NCBI RefSeq assembly: GCF_000832065.1 | Contig: NZ_JXQM01000014.1 | Span: 1 to 64,000 of the forward strand | From: Nitrosospira sp. NpAV | GTDB taxonomy: Bacteria; Pseudomonadota; Gammaproteobacteria; Burkholderiales; Nitrosomonadaceae | DNA: 64,000 nt | Direction: 5' to 3' | Part shown: piece after piece, positions 1 through 8,055 of the stretch | How the letters are laid out: each line of letters starts with the position of its first letter | Numbering within the stretch: position 1 is the stretch's first letter | Notes under the pieces: generated by a model | Databases searched by the model: none | What the model was told of the DNA's origin: nothing | What the model saw: only the letters and a program-made list of their open reading frames with translations | Translations under genes and position numbers: made by a program

Positions 1-1
1 C

Positions 2-94
2 GGCTGGGACAATACCGGCATGCTCATGCAGCAGATCGCCCAGCTCAACCGCGAAAAGGAAATCCTCCCCCCGCCCGGCGATCATGTGCATTGA
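2..94 (+). CDS. C-terminal end of an unidentified protein (partial)
   Basis: An open frame runs from the window edge to a TGA at 92-94 and encodes 30 residues, beginning GWDNTGMLMQQIAQLN and ending PPPGDHVH. It is 71 bp upstream of, and on the same strand as, the His-tailed exported protein. That spacing would allow co-transcription, and the metal-handling look of the neighbour makes a metal-efflux or metal-oxidase gene possible. The 30 residues are too few to recognise a family. Confidence refers to this being a real coding end. Confidence 0.5.
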   Translation, partial: GWDNTGMLMQQIAQLNREKEILPPPGDHVH

Positions 95-165
95 GGCGTC
101 CCAAAAAGATTCAGCGGCAATAAGGTTTCAAAAGTAGATCAACTGTTAGTTAAGGAGAGTCAAAA

Positions 166-666
166 ATGAATAAATCGATGGCCACCGTTTTGATTGGAGC
201 TACGCTGGCCGTGTCATTACCCGCGGGCGCGCATACTGAAGAATATTTCGATTCCATCACTGCTCCGCATGGCGGCCAGATGCGCATGGCGGGACCCTAT
301 CACCTGGAGCTTGTCACCAAAGAAAACGAAATCGTGCTCTATGTTACGGATCATGCGGATATTAAAATCAATACCGAAGGCGGCGTAGGCAAAGCAGCTT
401 TTCAAGTCGGCAAGGCGAAGCCAAAAGCTTCGATCAAATTGGAGCCAGGAGGGGACAATACACTCAAGGGTTCCGGAGATTTTTCCGTCACCCCGGAAAC
501 GGTGGTTATCGTATTCGTCAAACTGCCGGACCAGGAGGCGCAGTCTACCCGCTTCACGCCGCTCAAACCAAAGCCGAAGACAAAATCCACGAAACCTGCG
601 AAAAAAACCGGAGCCGAGAACGAATCAGCGGGTGAGCACGGCGGGCACCATCATCACGATCATTGA
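166..666 (+). CDS. Exported protein with His-rich C-terminus, putative periplasmic metal-associated protein
   Basis: A 166-residue protein with a Sec signal peptide (residues 1-23, ending AGAHT) and a good Shine-Dalgarno (AAGGAGAG) ahead of the ATG. The mature part has an HGGQMRMAGPYHLELV segment near residues 35-50, then a predicted beta-rich domain, a Lys/Pro/Thr-rich linker (about 130-150) and a tail from about 157 with seven His residues among Gly and Asp. Proteins with the HGG...YHLEL pattern are, as far as I recall, found beside heavy-metal efflux genes in betaproteobacteria. The His tail would fit binding of copper, nickel or zinc in the periplasm. The metal role is inferred; the signal peptide and tail are seen directly. 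Confidence 0.75.
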   Translation: MNKSMATVLIGATLAVSLPAGAHTEEYFDSITAPHGGQMRMAGPYHLELVTKENEIVLYVTDHADIKINTEGGVGKAAFQVGKAKPKASIKLEPGGDNTLKGSGDFSVTPETVVIVFVKLPDQEAQSTRFTPLKPKPKTKSTKPAKKTGAENESAGEHGGHHHHDH

Positions 667-732
667 AAAGGCATCATTGGCCTGGAAGGGATAGAATCGA
701 CGGGGGCGCCGACACACAATCGAAAGAAAGGG

Positions 733-2052
733 TTATCTTTCCGGAATGGTGTCGTCTAGGAGCGCCGCCCCCCGTCCCCGCTGCACGTCCACGCCCATGA
801 GTATTATCAATCCAATAATAAAGTAGATACCGGTAATCAGCATCGCAAGGCGATGATCCCCCCGCGAAATCCAACTCACCAGCCCATATGTCACCGGGCC
901 TAATATCGACGACAGCTTAACCGCGAGCCCCCATAGTCCGAAAAACTCCGCGCGGCGGGAGCCGGGACTGAAGTATCCTACCAGCGCCCTTCCCGCTGAT
1001 TGGGAAGCGCCAAGACATAGGCCTGCAATGTTGGCGGCCAGCCAGAACATGGTGCGGCTATCCGCCATCCATGCCACCAGCACCATGATAATCCAGCCGA
1101 TGAGGGTCAATGCAATGGTGGGAATATGACCCATCCGGTCTTGCAGGCTACCGAATGCAAAGGCACCCGCGGCGGCGGTGATATTGACTACCAGAACCAG
1201 AAGCATGGTATCGCTCGTGCTAAAACCCATCACCTGTTGAGCGTATATCGCCGCCAGCGTGATGACGGTCTGGATTCCCGCCTGATAAAAGACGAGGCAG
1301 GCGAGAAATCTTACCAAATCACGGTAATTCCGCACATGGCTGAATGTTTGGCCTAGCCGGGCAAACGCTTCACGCACCACATTGCGGCCGTCAAGATGTG
1401 CCTGAGGCTGCGCCCTTTCCTTCAAATAAAGAAAGGTAGGGAGGCTGGAGACCGCAAATAAACCAGCGGTTATCAGCATGGTGATGGGTACAAATTGCGC
1501 TGCTTGCATTCCCTGCCCCTGCGCCCAGGTCACATACGCAAGCGAACAACCCAGGCTCACCAGCCCGCCGATATAGCCGAGACTCCATCCCCAGCCGGAC
1601 ACCTTTCCCAGCGCTTCGCCTTGCGCGAGCTCGGGTAGAAATGCGGCGATCAAATTCTCGCCGCAACCGAAGAAAAAATTGGTAAGGATGATGAGTCCCA
1701 CCGCCAGCCACAAATCCCCCGGTCCGACCAGCGAAAGCATCGCGGTAAACACGACACAGCCGATGGTCGTGAGGAGAAGCAAACGTTTTTTTGCGGCATA
1801 CGCGTCCGCGTAGGCGCCCAACGCCGGCCCCGTCAGCATTATCAACGCATACGAAACCGCTAGGGCCGCCGTCCAGGCAAATGTTCCCCATTCCTGGTTA
1901 CCTGTTACCGCCGCAACAAAATAGGCATTGAAAATCGCGGTGATGACCACGGTTGTGTAGCCTGAATTGGCAAAGTCGAACATGGCCCATGACCAAACCT
2001 CACGGCGGCTTACACCCGCCGTGAGATGCGATGATTTGTCTTCTAGAGGCAT
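733..2052 (-). CDS. MFS transporter, UMF1/Atg22-like family
   Basis: A 439-residue polytopic membrane protein with about twelve hydrophobic segments. The N-terminal REVWSWAMFDFANSGYTTVV is typical of the UMF1 (Atg22-like) branch of the major facilitator superfamily, whose members begin with a W-x-x-YDxANS-like motif before the first helix. A GAYADAYAAKKR loop after TM2 corresponds to the MFS signature between helices 2 and 3. Length is normal for the family. The substrate is unknown; fungal relatives export amino acids from vacuoles, but that should not be carried over. The gene converges on the upstream exported-protein gene and no clear terminator lies in the 66 bp between them. Confidence 0.85.
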   Translation of the reverse strand: MPLEDKSSHLTAGVSRREVWSWAMFDFANSGYTTVVITAIFNAYFVAAVTGNQEWGTFAWTAALAVSYALIMLTGPALGAYADAYAAKKRLLLLTTIGCVVFTAMLSLVGPGDLWLAVGLIILTNFFFGCGENLIAAFLPELAQGEALGKVSGWGWSLGYIGGLVSLGCSLAYVTWAQGQGMQAAQFVPITMLITAGLFAVSSLPTFLYLKERAQPQAHLDGRNVVREAFARLGQTFSHVRNYRDLVRFLACLVFYQAGIQTVITLAAIYAQQVMGFSTSDTMLLVLVVNITAAAGAFAFGSLQDRMGHIPTIALTLIGWIIMVLVAWMADSRTMFWLAANIAGLCLGASQSAGRALVGYFSPGSRRAEFFGLWGLAVKLSSILGPVTYGLVSWISRGDHRLAMLITGIYFIIGLIILMGVDVQRGRGAALLDDTIPER

Positions 2053-2297
2053 GAATGCAGCCAGTTCGATAATTTTATTAGGTCATCCACGTATTTCACC
2101 GGGCACTATGGCATAAACAATGAACAAATAGGTAGTACCTCAGTCCAATGGATAATGTCCGCAAAATCCGTAAGATGCAATCATGGTGTAAACCCCATCT
2201 CAGGCAAGAACGTTAGTATCGCAGGATAGCTTGATTCTTCCCTGGTATTCTTTAACCGGTTGGCTAGTACAGCCAGCGACTTAAAAGGAGCCCGAAA

Positions 2298-2438
2298 ATG
2301 CATACCATCCTCGAGTCGGCGGCTTCACATACCCTCAGTTTCTTGACCCATTGTCTTGATATGATAGCGATGTGCTTCTGGCGGGAGCGGCGGCTCTCGG
2401 CGGCGGCGACGCAACGCAAGGAAAATCCCTCTGGATAA
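2298..2438 (+). CDS. Candidate small protein (46 aa), unknown
   Basis: An ATG at 2298 is preceded by AAAAGGAG at a spacing of 7 nt, one of the better ribosome binding sites in this part of the window. The frame encodes 46 residues, starting MHTILESAASHTLSFLTHC and rich in Arg and Ala at the end (CFWRERRLSAAATQRKE). There is no signal peptide or recognisable domain. It could be a real small protein, the 5' remnant of a lost gene, or chance. Support rests on the Shine-Dalgarno only. Confidence 0.3.
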   Translation: MHTILESAASHTLSFLTHCLDMIAMCFWRERRLSAAATQRKENPSG

Positions 2439-2536
2439 TGCTATCGCTTGACGTTACCCACGTGCAGAAATCCAAAAAGTAATTCTGCCGTGTATTTTTG
2501 TGGTTGAGTTTATCCGGTTCAGGGCATTGGCGCATT

Positions 2537-2560
2537 CCACACCGCAACATGCGGGTGTGG
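2537..2560 (-). terminator. Imperfect hairpin downstream of the DUF393 gene, possible terminator
   Basis: CCACACCGC and GCGGGTGTGG flank a 5-nt loop and pair with one bulge. It lies 22 bp beyond the stop codon of the minus-strand DUF393 gene. There is no run of U on either side, so an intrinsic terminator is doubtful. Confidence 0.25.
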
Positions 2561-2581
2561 GCGTTTCAAGCCCTTGCGATT

Positions 2582-2983
2582 TTATAACCGTTTATCGCGT
2601 CGAAGCCTCCGATTAACCTGCCAATGATAAAAATGGCTCAGTAACGGCCGAATGACGGGTAATCCGATAATCCAAGCCAGCGGCTTCAATACCGGCACCT
2701 TGTTCATGAGGACAATATAGGCGTCCAGCTCCGAAAAAACTTTCAGACTTTCATCCCTGACGTGCAGCTCCGTCAACGCCTTGTGAGGGTCGATGCCGCA
2801 TGCACGCAACTCGTCGTCTCTGCCGGTAATATCGACCCAGACCACATCCTCACCATCTCCACCCGCGAGATGCTCATAATTCCGCCTGTCCTTGATACAA
2901 CTCGGACAGGCGCCATCGTAATAAACAGTAATCCTTCCTCGCTCCGTACTCACCCTGATGGTCCAATAGGATAAATAGTCCAT
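2582..2983 (-). CDS. DUF393 (DCC family) thiol-disulfide oxidoreductase-like protein
   Basis: A 133-residue protein whose YYDGACPSCIKDRRNYEHL segment (about residues 21-39) is the hallmark of the DUF393/DCC family. The CPSC pair is the predicted redox centre in a thioredoxin-like fold. Family members have one domain of about 120-140 residues, so length is normal. A hydrophobic stretch near residues 90-110 may be peripheral to the membrane. The partner and substrate of this family are unknown. The ATG at 2981-2983 is the only start near the motif. The gene stands alone between the intergenic region and the island border. Confidence 0.85.
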   Translation of the reverse strand: MDYLSYWTIRVSTERGRITVYYDGACPSCIKDRRNYEHLAGGDGEDVVWVDITGRDDELRACGIDPHKALTELHVRDESLKVFSELDAYIVLMNKVPVLKPLAWIIGLPVIRPLLSHFYHWQVNRRLRRDKRL

Positions 2984-3106
2984 GCTTGGGAGACGTTGCT
3001 CCCTAGCCCACTCTGACTCCGGTAGCAGATGAAATATGGATGTTTCCGATTCCTCGTCGCAACACCTGTTCCCAGACCGGGTCCAATGGTAAACGAAAGA
3101 ACTTGT

Positions 3107-3152
3107 TGGTGCTGTTGAGAGGAGTCGAACCTCCGACCTACTGATTACGAAT
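3107..3152 (-). repeat. Left attachment site (attL): duplicated 3' part of tRNA-Thr
   Basis: Forty-six bases here are identical to 10352-10397, the 3' part of the intact tRNA-Thr gene (CCA end, acceptor strand, T arm, variable loop, and anticodon stem into the loop). Identity stops at 3106 and 3153. This is the product expected when a tyrosine integrase inserts an element into the 3' end of a tRNA gene. The left copy is the orphan and marks the left border of the island. The integrase gene starts 158 bp inside it. Confidence 0.92.
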
Positions 3153-3271
3153 TCTATTTCATGCTGTTAGAGATTATTTGAATATCTCGGAGAAAGTACT
3201 AAAACCCATGTTTTCACCTGTTTTTCTCGTTGATATTGTTTTAAACTTCCGGTCCCAGTTTGACACATCCT

Positions 3272-3290
3272 GTCTACACTGTGTCTACAT
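3272..3290 (+). repeat. Left copy of the GTCTACACT repeat, candidate integrase arm-type site
   Basis: GTCTACACTGTGTCTACAT is matched with one mismatch at 10288-10306 near the right border, in the same orientation. Each copy holds two GTCTACA half-sites 10 bp apart. A further GTCTACACT overlaps the integrase start at 3311-3319 and a GTCTACT lies at 9774-9780. Paired short repeats inside both ends of an integrated element are where integrases usually have arm-type binding sites. Function is inferred. Confidence 0.45.
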
Positions 3291-3309
3291 TAAAGAAGGA
3301 AGTTAGAAC

Positions 3310-4468
3310 ATGTCTACACTAGTTTCAGCACTGCCCGTCAGGATAACAAAATCTGTTGTCGATAGGTTGATTGCTCCCAAAGCAGGGCAAGCCTTTACCC
3401 GCGATTCCAAACTTAAGGGTTTTGCGGTCCGGATTACTACCTCTGGCGCAAAGTCCTTCATTTTGGAAAAACGTATCGATGGCAAAGTAAAGCGACTTAC
3501 TCTTGGCCGGTATCCGGAATTGACAGTCGGAAAAGAAGCAAAAGGAACTGCAAGCCACAACACTACAAAAAGCCTTCGATGATTTCCTAATTGCAAGGAA
3601 GAGCCTCAAGCCGCGCACGCTTTACGACTATCAGCGACTGATGAAAGTGGCTTTTCCCGATTGGCAAAATAAAGCTCTGATGGATATTAGCAAGGAGATG
3701 ATTGCCAAACGTCATGCCAAGATTGGTGCGGAAAACGGGGAGGCTTACGCTAACTTGGCTATGCGCTTTTTAAGGGCATTATTCAATTTCTCTATTGCGC
3801 AATATGAAGATAGCAGTGGCAATGCCATCGTGCGAGAAAACCCTGTTGTGCGACTTACACAGACTCGCGCATGGTATCGGGTAGAGCGCCGGCAGACCGT
3901 TATCAAATCTCATCAGCTTAAGCCTTGGTATGAAGGAGTAATGGCACTCAAGAATGACAAAACGTCACGACAGTCTGCGCTCGTTGCCGATTATCTTCTC
4001 TTCCTACTATTTACCGGACTCCGTCGTCAAGAAGCGGCAACCTTGAAATGGTCGGATATCGATCTACATGGACGCTCGTTTACAATCCGGGATACCAAGA
4101 ATAGAGACCCGCTCACATTGCCGCTCACGGACTTTGTTTACGGCTTGTTGGAAAGTAGAAGGGCTAATGCCGATTCAGAGTACGTTTTTGCCGGGAATGG
4201 AAAGGCCGGGTATTTGATCGAGCCTCGCAGTCAAGTGAAGAAAGTGATTGAAGCGTCTGTTGTACCATTTACGCTGCACGATCTGCGCCGCAGCTATATA
4301 ACCATCGCTGAAAGCATAGATATCTCCGCTTATGCATTAAAGCGCCTGGTGAATCACAAAATGAGTAATGATGTCACTGTGGGCTATATTGTTAACGATG
4401 TGGAGCGGCTAAGAGAGCCTATGCAAAAAATTACCGATCATATTCTTAGAAGCGTTAGGTTCAAATAG
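3310..4468 (+). pseudogene. Tyrosine integrase (DUF4102-type), interrupted by frameshift and deletion
   Basis: The first frame (3310-3582, 90 aa) holds the N-terminal DUF4102 arm-binding domain up to the LGRYPELTVGKEA motif. The protein then continues in the next frame from about 3542 (KELQATTLQKAFDDF), through the core-binding domain, to a complete catalytic domain ending at 4468. Catalytic residues are present in the second part: Arg in TGLRRQE, His and Arg in HDLRRSY, His in LVNHK and the nucleophile Tyr in VGYIV. Compared with the usual family layout about 20-30 residues between the two domains are missing, so the change is a deletion with frameshift and not a simple slip. The product is probably inactive unless a shortened catalytic half is made from 3641. 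Confidence 0.8.
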
Positions 4469-4471
4469 CAT

Positions 4472-5608
4472 ATGGCCCGCGATTTTATTAAGGAAGTTGA
4501 AGAAATCTCCTATCCCACCGAGCATCTTGGAAGCCTCAAGCGAGCCATGCCGCTAATAATGGCTGCTATAGAGCGAGACGGCCTGCCAATTGAGAGCGGA
4601 TTAATTGATCTAGGAGCGGTAGACAAAGGCCTTGATGTTGCTCTTTTCTTTTTCTACTGGGTCTCTGAAACAAATGAAATCATTGAAAATATCAATGCCG
4701 TGTTGACAGACATGCGGGAGCTTCCAACCAATTACGCCTTTCTCAGGGGATCGCCGAAAACGAGGTACTACCTTCTAGTCCGCACATTTTTCTACGAATT
4801 CTACCGATTCAGAGAAATATACCACCAAGTTGCCACACCAAGGGAAGCACAAACTTATTTGAACAAGATATGGAGTCGGATACGCTCCAGGCTTGATGAT
4901 AGGGACTTAACGTACTACGGCATGCGCGTTGTTAAGCCCCAGCATGACGATACCCCACATTGGCACCTATTGTTCTTCATGCCAAAAGAACACGTTGAGC
5001 AAGTCGGTAGCGTCATCCAAGACTACGCCATGCGCGAAGATGGAGATGAAGCAGGTGCTGCCAAGCACCGCTACAAAGAAGAACATATAGATCGATCAAA
5101 GGGCACGGCTGCCAGTTATATAGCGAAATACATTTCCAAGAACATCGATGGCTTTGGCCTGGATTGCGATATTGATGGTGGAGAGCCTATCAGTGCGGCT
5201 GAACGGGTAAGAGTATGGGCCAGCACTTGGGGCATCAGACAGTTTCAGCCGATTGGGGGACCGTCTGTAACGCTATGGCGCGAACTGCGCCGCATGGGTG
5301 AAATGGGTGTTACGGGAGAGTTGAAAGAATTGAGAGATACGGCGGATAAAGGCGAATGGGATCGTTTTGTGATGCTGATGGGCGGGCCGCAAGCAAAACG
5401 CAAGAATTTCCCAATAACACTCGCCAAGCAGTGGAATGACAAGCCTAACCGTTACGGGGAACCGAAAGGGGAAGAAGTAATTGGAATAGCGTGGGAAAAG
5501 ACAGTATTTCCTACCCGGATTCACCAATGGGTTATTAGCCATAAATCCGAGCCCGAAAGCAAAGAGGGCCGGTTGAGCTTAAAGAGGCTGCGAATGAAAA
5601 CGCAGTAA
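4472..5608 (+). CDS. Chimeric protein: unknown N-terminal part fused to a phage HUH replication endonuclease (GpA-like)
   Basis: A 378-residue frame. Residues from about 123 onward resemble the catalytic part of the P2 GpA-type rolling-circle replication endonuclease: IWSRIRSRL, then the HUH motif in TPHWHLLFF (His163, His165), then the tyrosine motif YIAKY (Tyr216, Tyr220), then WASTWGIRQFQPIGGPSVTLWRELR. The first 120 residues (with LFFFYWVSETNEI and YYLLVRTFFYEFYRFREIY) do not belong to that family and look like the start of another island protein. The large N-terminal and C-terminal parts of a normal GpA (about 700 aa) are absent. It starts 3 bp after the integrase stop. Most likely it is a deletion fusion that stayed in frame; whether it nicks DNA is unknown. 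Confidence 0.65.
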   Translation: MARDFIKEVEEISYPTEHLGSLKRAMPLIMAAIERDGLPIESGLIDLGAVDKGLDVALFFFYWVSETNEIIENINAVLTDMRELPTNYAFLRGSPKTRYYLLVRTFFYEFYRFREIYHQVATPREAQTYLNKIWSRIRSRLDDRDLTYYGMRVVKPQHDDTPHWHLLFFMPKEHVEQVGSVIQDYAMREDGDEAGAAKHRYKEEHIDRSKGTAASYIAKYISKNIDGFGLDCDIDGGEPISAAERVRVWASTWGIRQFQPIGGPSVTLWRELRRMGEMGVTGELKELRDTADKGEWDRFVMLMGGPQAKRKNFPITLAKQWNDKPNRYGEPKGEEVIGIAWEKTVFPTRIHQWVISHKSEPESKEGRLSLKRLRMKTQ

Positions 5609-5801
5609 TAATTTCATTACATAAGACTCGTCCTGCCCCCTTGGAGTACTGTCAATAACTGTACGCATAGCGAAAGCTCATCTAGATTTATTTTCCACGC
5701 TATTGTTATACTGCGCTCACCTACCTAGTTCAGATGGAGTAATCGGGTGGAGATGCTTGCTGGAGTTACACGGCCGAGCTTGGTTGCTAGAGTCAGAAAC
5801 T

Positions 5802-6377
5802 ATGAATACAAGTATTTGGGAATTTGTTCTGGCTTTGTTAGGTGCCTTGGGCGGCGGAGGTTTGATCGTGCTCGGGCTATCTCGTTGGCTGGGCGAAGTA
5901 TGGTCGAGTCGTATAGCAGAGAAATTGAGAGCCGCAAATGCACATGATCTTGAGCGTACAAAAGCTGCACTTCTCCACGAAGTGGAGAGCCACAAGATCA
6001 GGCTTAAGAAATCTGAATTTCTTTTTCAAAAGGAATTTGAAGCAGCGTCCTCCTTTTCCGCCGTTTTTAGATCCCTACATCCCGGCTTTAATCATCCTAA
6101 TATGGACTGGTACGAAGCATGCGATGAGATTGCGCAGCGCCTTGGTTCAATTGAAAAAAAGCTGGAACACTATTTCTCTGCATTCTCCGCCGTACTAACG
6201 GAAGAAGAAAGGAATATCTTGTCGGATGCTATTTCTGATGCGGGATATTGGAAATTTGAAGTAATAAATGGGGTCGTGTCCTGCGAATCTAGTGAAGCAG
6301 CAGGTACACTTTATCTCAAGCTCAAAGACTTTGACTCAAAGTTAATCGCGCGTATTCGTGATCAAGCAAGTCCCTAG
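5802..6377 (+). CDS. Membrane-anchored coiled-coil protein of unknown function
   Basis: A 191-residue protein starting at the ATG at 5802 (MNTSIWEFVLALLG); the frame is open further upstream to 5703 but that extension is not protein-like. Residues 5-27 form one transmembrane segment with a GALGGGG turn, followed by WLGEVWSSRIAEKLRAANAHDLERTKAALLHEV, which reads as a long amphipathic or coiled-coil helix. The C-terminal half is helical with no catalytic motif I can identify. Proteins built this way (one TM helix, a WLGxVWxxRI motif, a coiled coil) recur in defence-type islands in my recollection, but have no assigned function. It converges on the DNA polymerase gene. Confidence 0.65.
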   Translation: MNTSIWEFVLALLGALGGGGLIVLGLSRWLGEVWSSRIAEKLRAANAHDLERTKAALLHEVESHKIRLKKSEFLFQKEFEAASSFSAVFRSLHPGFNHPNMDWYEACDEIAQRLGSIEKKLEHYFSAFSAVLTEEERNILSDAISDAGYWKFEVINGVVSCESSEAAGTLYLKLKDFDSKLIARIRDQASP

Positions 6378-6438
6378 CATTTGAAATTGCAAGCGTTCAT
6401 GTTATTCGAGTTCGATCAACACTGCGACACTTCAGGTG

Positions 6439-8055
6439 TTACTCAGAAAAACTTGCATTAAGTATCCTCGGCTTAACATTTCCAATCCACTTTCTGAAAG
6501 CTTGTTCCATTATGTAGATCGCAGTTTCTTCTGCTCGCTTAATTCTCTCGGGCGACTCATCAAACTGCACAAGAACGGCATCGTGCATAGGAAGCAGAAT
6601 GCTGTCATTTCCGAACTCTCTTGCTAGTCCGATAACGCTCTCCTTGAAAATTAGAGACGCAGTGCCTTGCACCATTTGGCTTACAGCCCACCGGCGCTCT
6701 TTGTGACTAAGGCTTCCTTTGGCTTTTATGCTACGGCGGCGCCTGTTCCCAAAAATACTCGATACATAGCCATCGTGTAACAGACCTGTTTCGAGACGCT
6801 TTTTATACTCATCCAGTTTAGGAAATTCATCAAAAAACCGCTGTACTACTAGTTCGTACTTAGTAAGTTGCTCTCCCGTTGTATTTGCTCCCGCTAACAA
6901 TTTCGCTATATTTTCCCGTTTCATACCATAGCAAAATCCGAGAAAAATGCGCTTGCATAAATCCCTCTGATCCGCATTGCCGAACAGCGCTTTGCTCAAA
7001 GAAACGTACAAGTCAGTTGTATTATATTGTTCAATGAAGGTTGCATCTTCTGCAAGGGAGGCAAGTATCCCAGGTTCGAACTGCGTATAATCAAGGTATC
7101 TTAATTGTTTGTGCTCATCCGCTACCAATATAGAGCGATATTTTTTACGTAGCCCTTGCAACCGCGGTTCCGATACAAGGACGCGTCCTGTAACAGTCCC
7201 AAAGGGATGAAATATCGGATGGATACGATTACCACCCCCACAGATTCGTTTCAAGATGGATAAATCTTGCGATGCTCGGTTGTACTGTAAAAATGAGCGG
7301 GCAAAGTCGGAAGTATGTTGAGCAATTCGGAAGTATTCTTGAAGAGAGGCCATATCTGAGAATTCACTCAGGTGGTGCGCATCTGTCTTCGACAGAAACT
7401 CGCCGACATTTGCGAACCCCAGCCCTGCTGGGCTAAACCCTAAAGCTGAGGCAACGGCCTTGAATGCAGAGTATTTTTCGTTCTTCACCGCTTCCAGCAG
7501 TTGATCGGCGAGTTCTTTGTCTACACGAATTCCTTTATATTGCCTGTACCAAAACACTTGCTGCGCCGGTATTTCTATCTTAAGAAACCGTTCATACTCG
7601 TCATTTACCTTTAAATCTTGCAGTAGTTGTTCCCACAATCCTCTTAAAGCTTGGCACATAACTTTAAGCAACCGAATAGATTCTTGATGATCCGTCGCTC
7701 TCCGTTGAGCCTGTGTTAGGGCGTATACTGCTTCTCTATCCGCTTCGCTTACAAAAAAGGGTTTCAGTGCCCGCCACACATTCCATTTACGCTCCCCTCC
7801 TTGATCTCTAGCAAGACCGGATTGCAAGCGCACTGCGTCTCCGAGATCAATAAGTTGAGGAGGAAGTGCTTTTCGTGCCCGTCGCAGTTCGTCTATAAGC
7901 AACCATGTATCATAGGTGACCAATGCCCCAGCATGTTCGGATACTTCATCAATAAGGCATTCAGCATAAACCCCCGCTTCATTGAAAATCAACAACTTAG
8001 GACCCCAAACTTCGAACGGATCAGGTAAGTATGCTAAAAAACTTACACTATTCAT
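6439..8055 (-). CDS. Stand-alone family A DNA polymerase (PolA-like), partner of the adjacent reverse transcriptase
   Basis: 538 residues from the ATG at 8055 (an upstream GTG at 8061 is possible). The C-terminal half is a family A polymerase domain: TGRV in the thumb/palm region, motif A LDYTQFEP with Asp322, motif B (O-helix) RDLCKRIFLGFCYG with Arg364, Lys368 and Tyr376, and motif C MHDAVLVQF with His491-Asp492. Both metal-binding Asp are kept. Departures from Pol I are Leu at the Phe762 position of the O-helix and Ala where HDE has Glu. There is no 5' nuclease domain, and the first 150 residues look at most like a degenerate 3'-5' exonuclease. The start codon overlaps the RT stop, so the two are probably translationally coupled. 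It is clearly not the cell's replicative PolA. Confidence 0.88.
   Translation of the reverse strand: MNSVSFLAYLPDPFEVWGPKLLIFNEAGVYAECLIDEVSEHAGALVTYDTWLLIDELRRARKALPPQLIDLGDAVRLQSGLARDQGGERKWNVWRALKPFFVSEADREAVYALTQAQRRATDHQESIRLLKVMCQALRGLWEQLLQDLKVNDEYERFLKIEIPAQQVFWYRQYKGIRVDKELADQLLEAVKNEKYSAFKAVASALGFSPAGLGFANVGEFLSKTDAHHLSEFSDMASLQEYFRIAQHTSDFARSFLQYNRASQDLSILKRICGGGNRIHPIFHPFGTVTGRVLVSEPRLQGLRKKYRSILVADEHKQLRYLDYTQFEPGILASLAEDATFIEQYNTTDLYVSLSKALFGNADQRDLCKRIFLGFCYGMKRENIAKLLAGANTTGEQLTKYELVVQRFFDEFPKLDEYKKRLETGLLHDGYVSSIFGNRRRRSIKAKGSLSHKERRWAVSQMVQGTASLIFKESVIGLAREFGNDSILLPMHDAVLVQFDESPERIKRAEETAIYIMEQAFRKWIGNVKPRILNASFSE

Larger units (their letters stand above)
2053..2581. other. 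Intergenic region with one candidate small gene and one hairpin
   Basis: This 529-bp stretch separates the MFS gene from the DUF393 gene. It contains one short reading frame with a good ribosome binding site (2298-2438) and an imperfect inverted repeat at 2537-2560. I see no tRNA, IS end or recognisable gene remnant in the rest. Confidence 0.6.

Noticed and set aside
2335-2550. 71-aa minus-strand frame in the 2053-2581 gap
   Set aside because: No ribosome binding site and a composition that looks random; it overlaps the better-supported plus-strand small frame.
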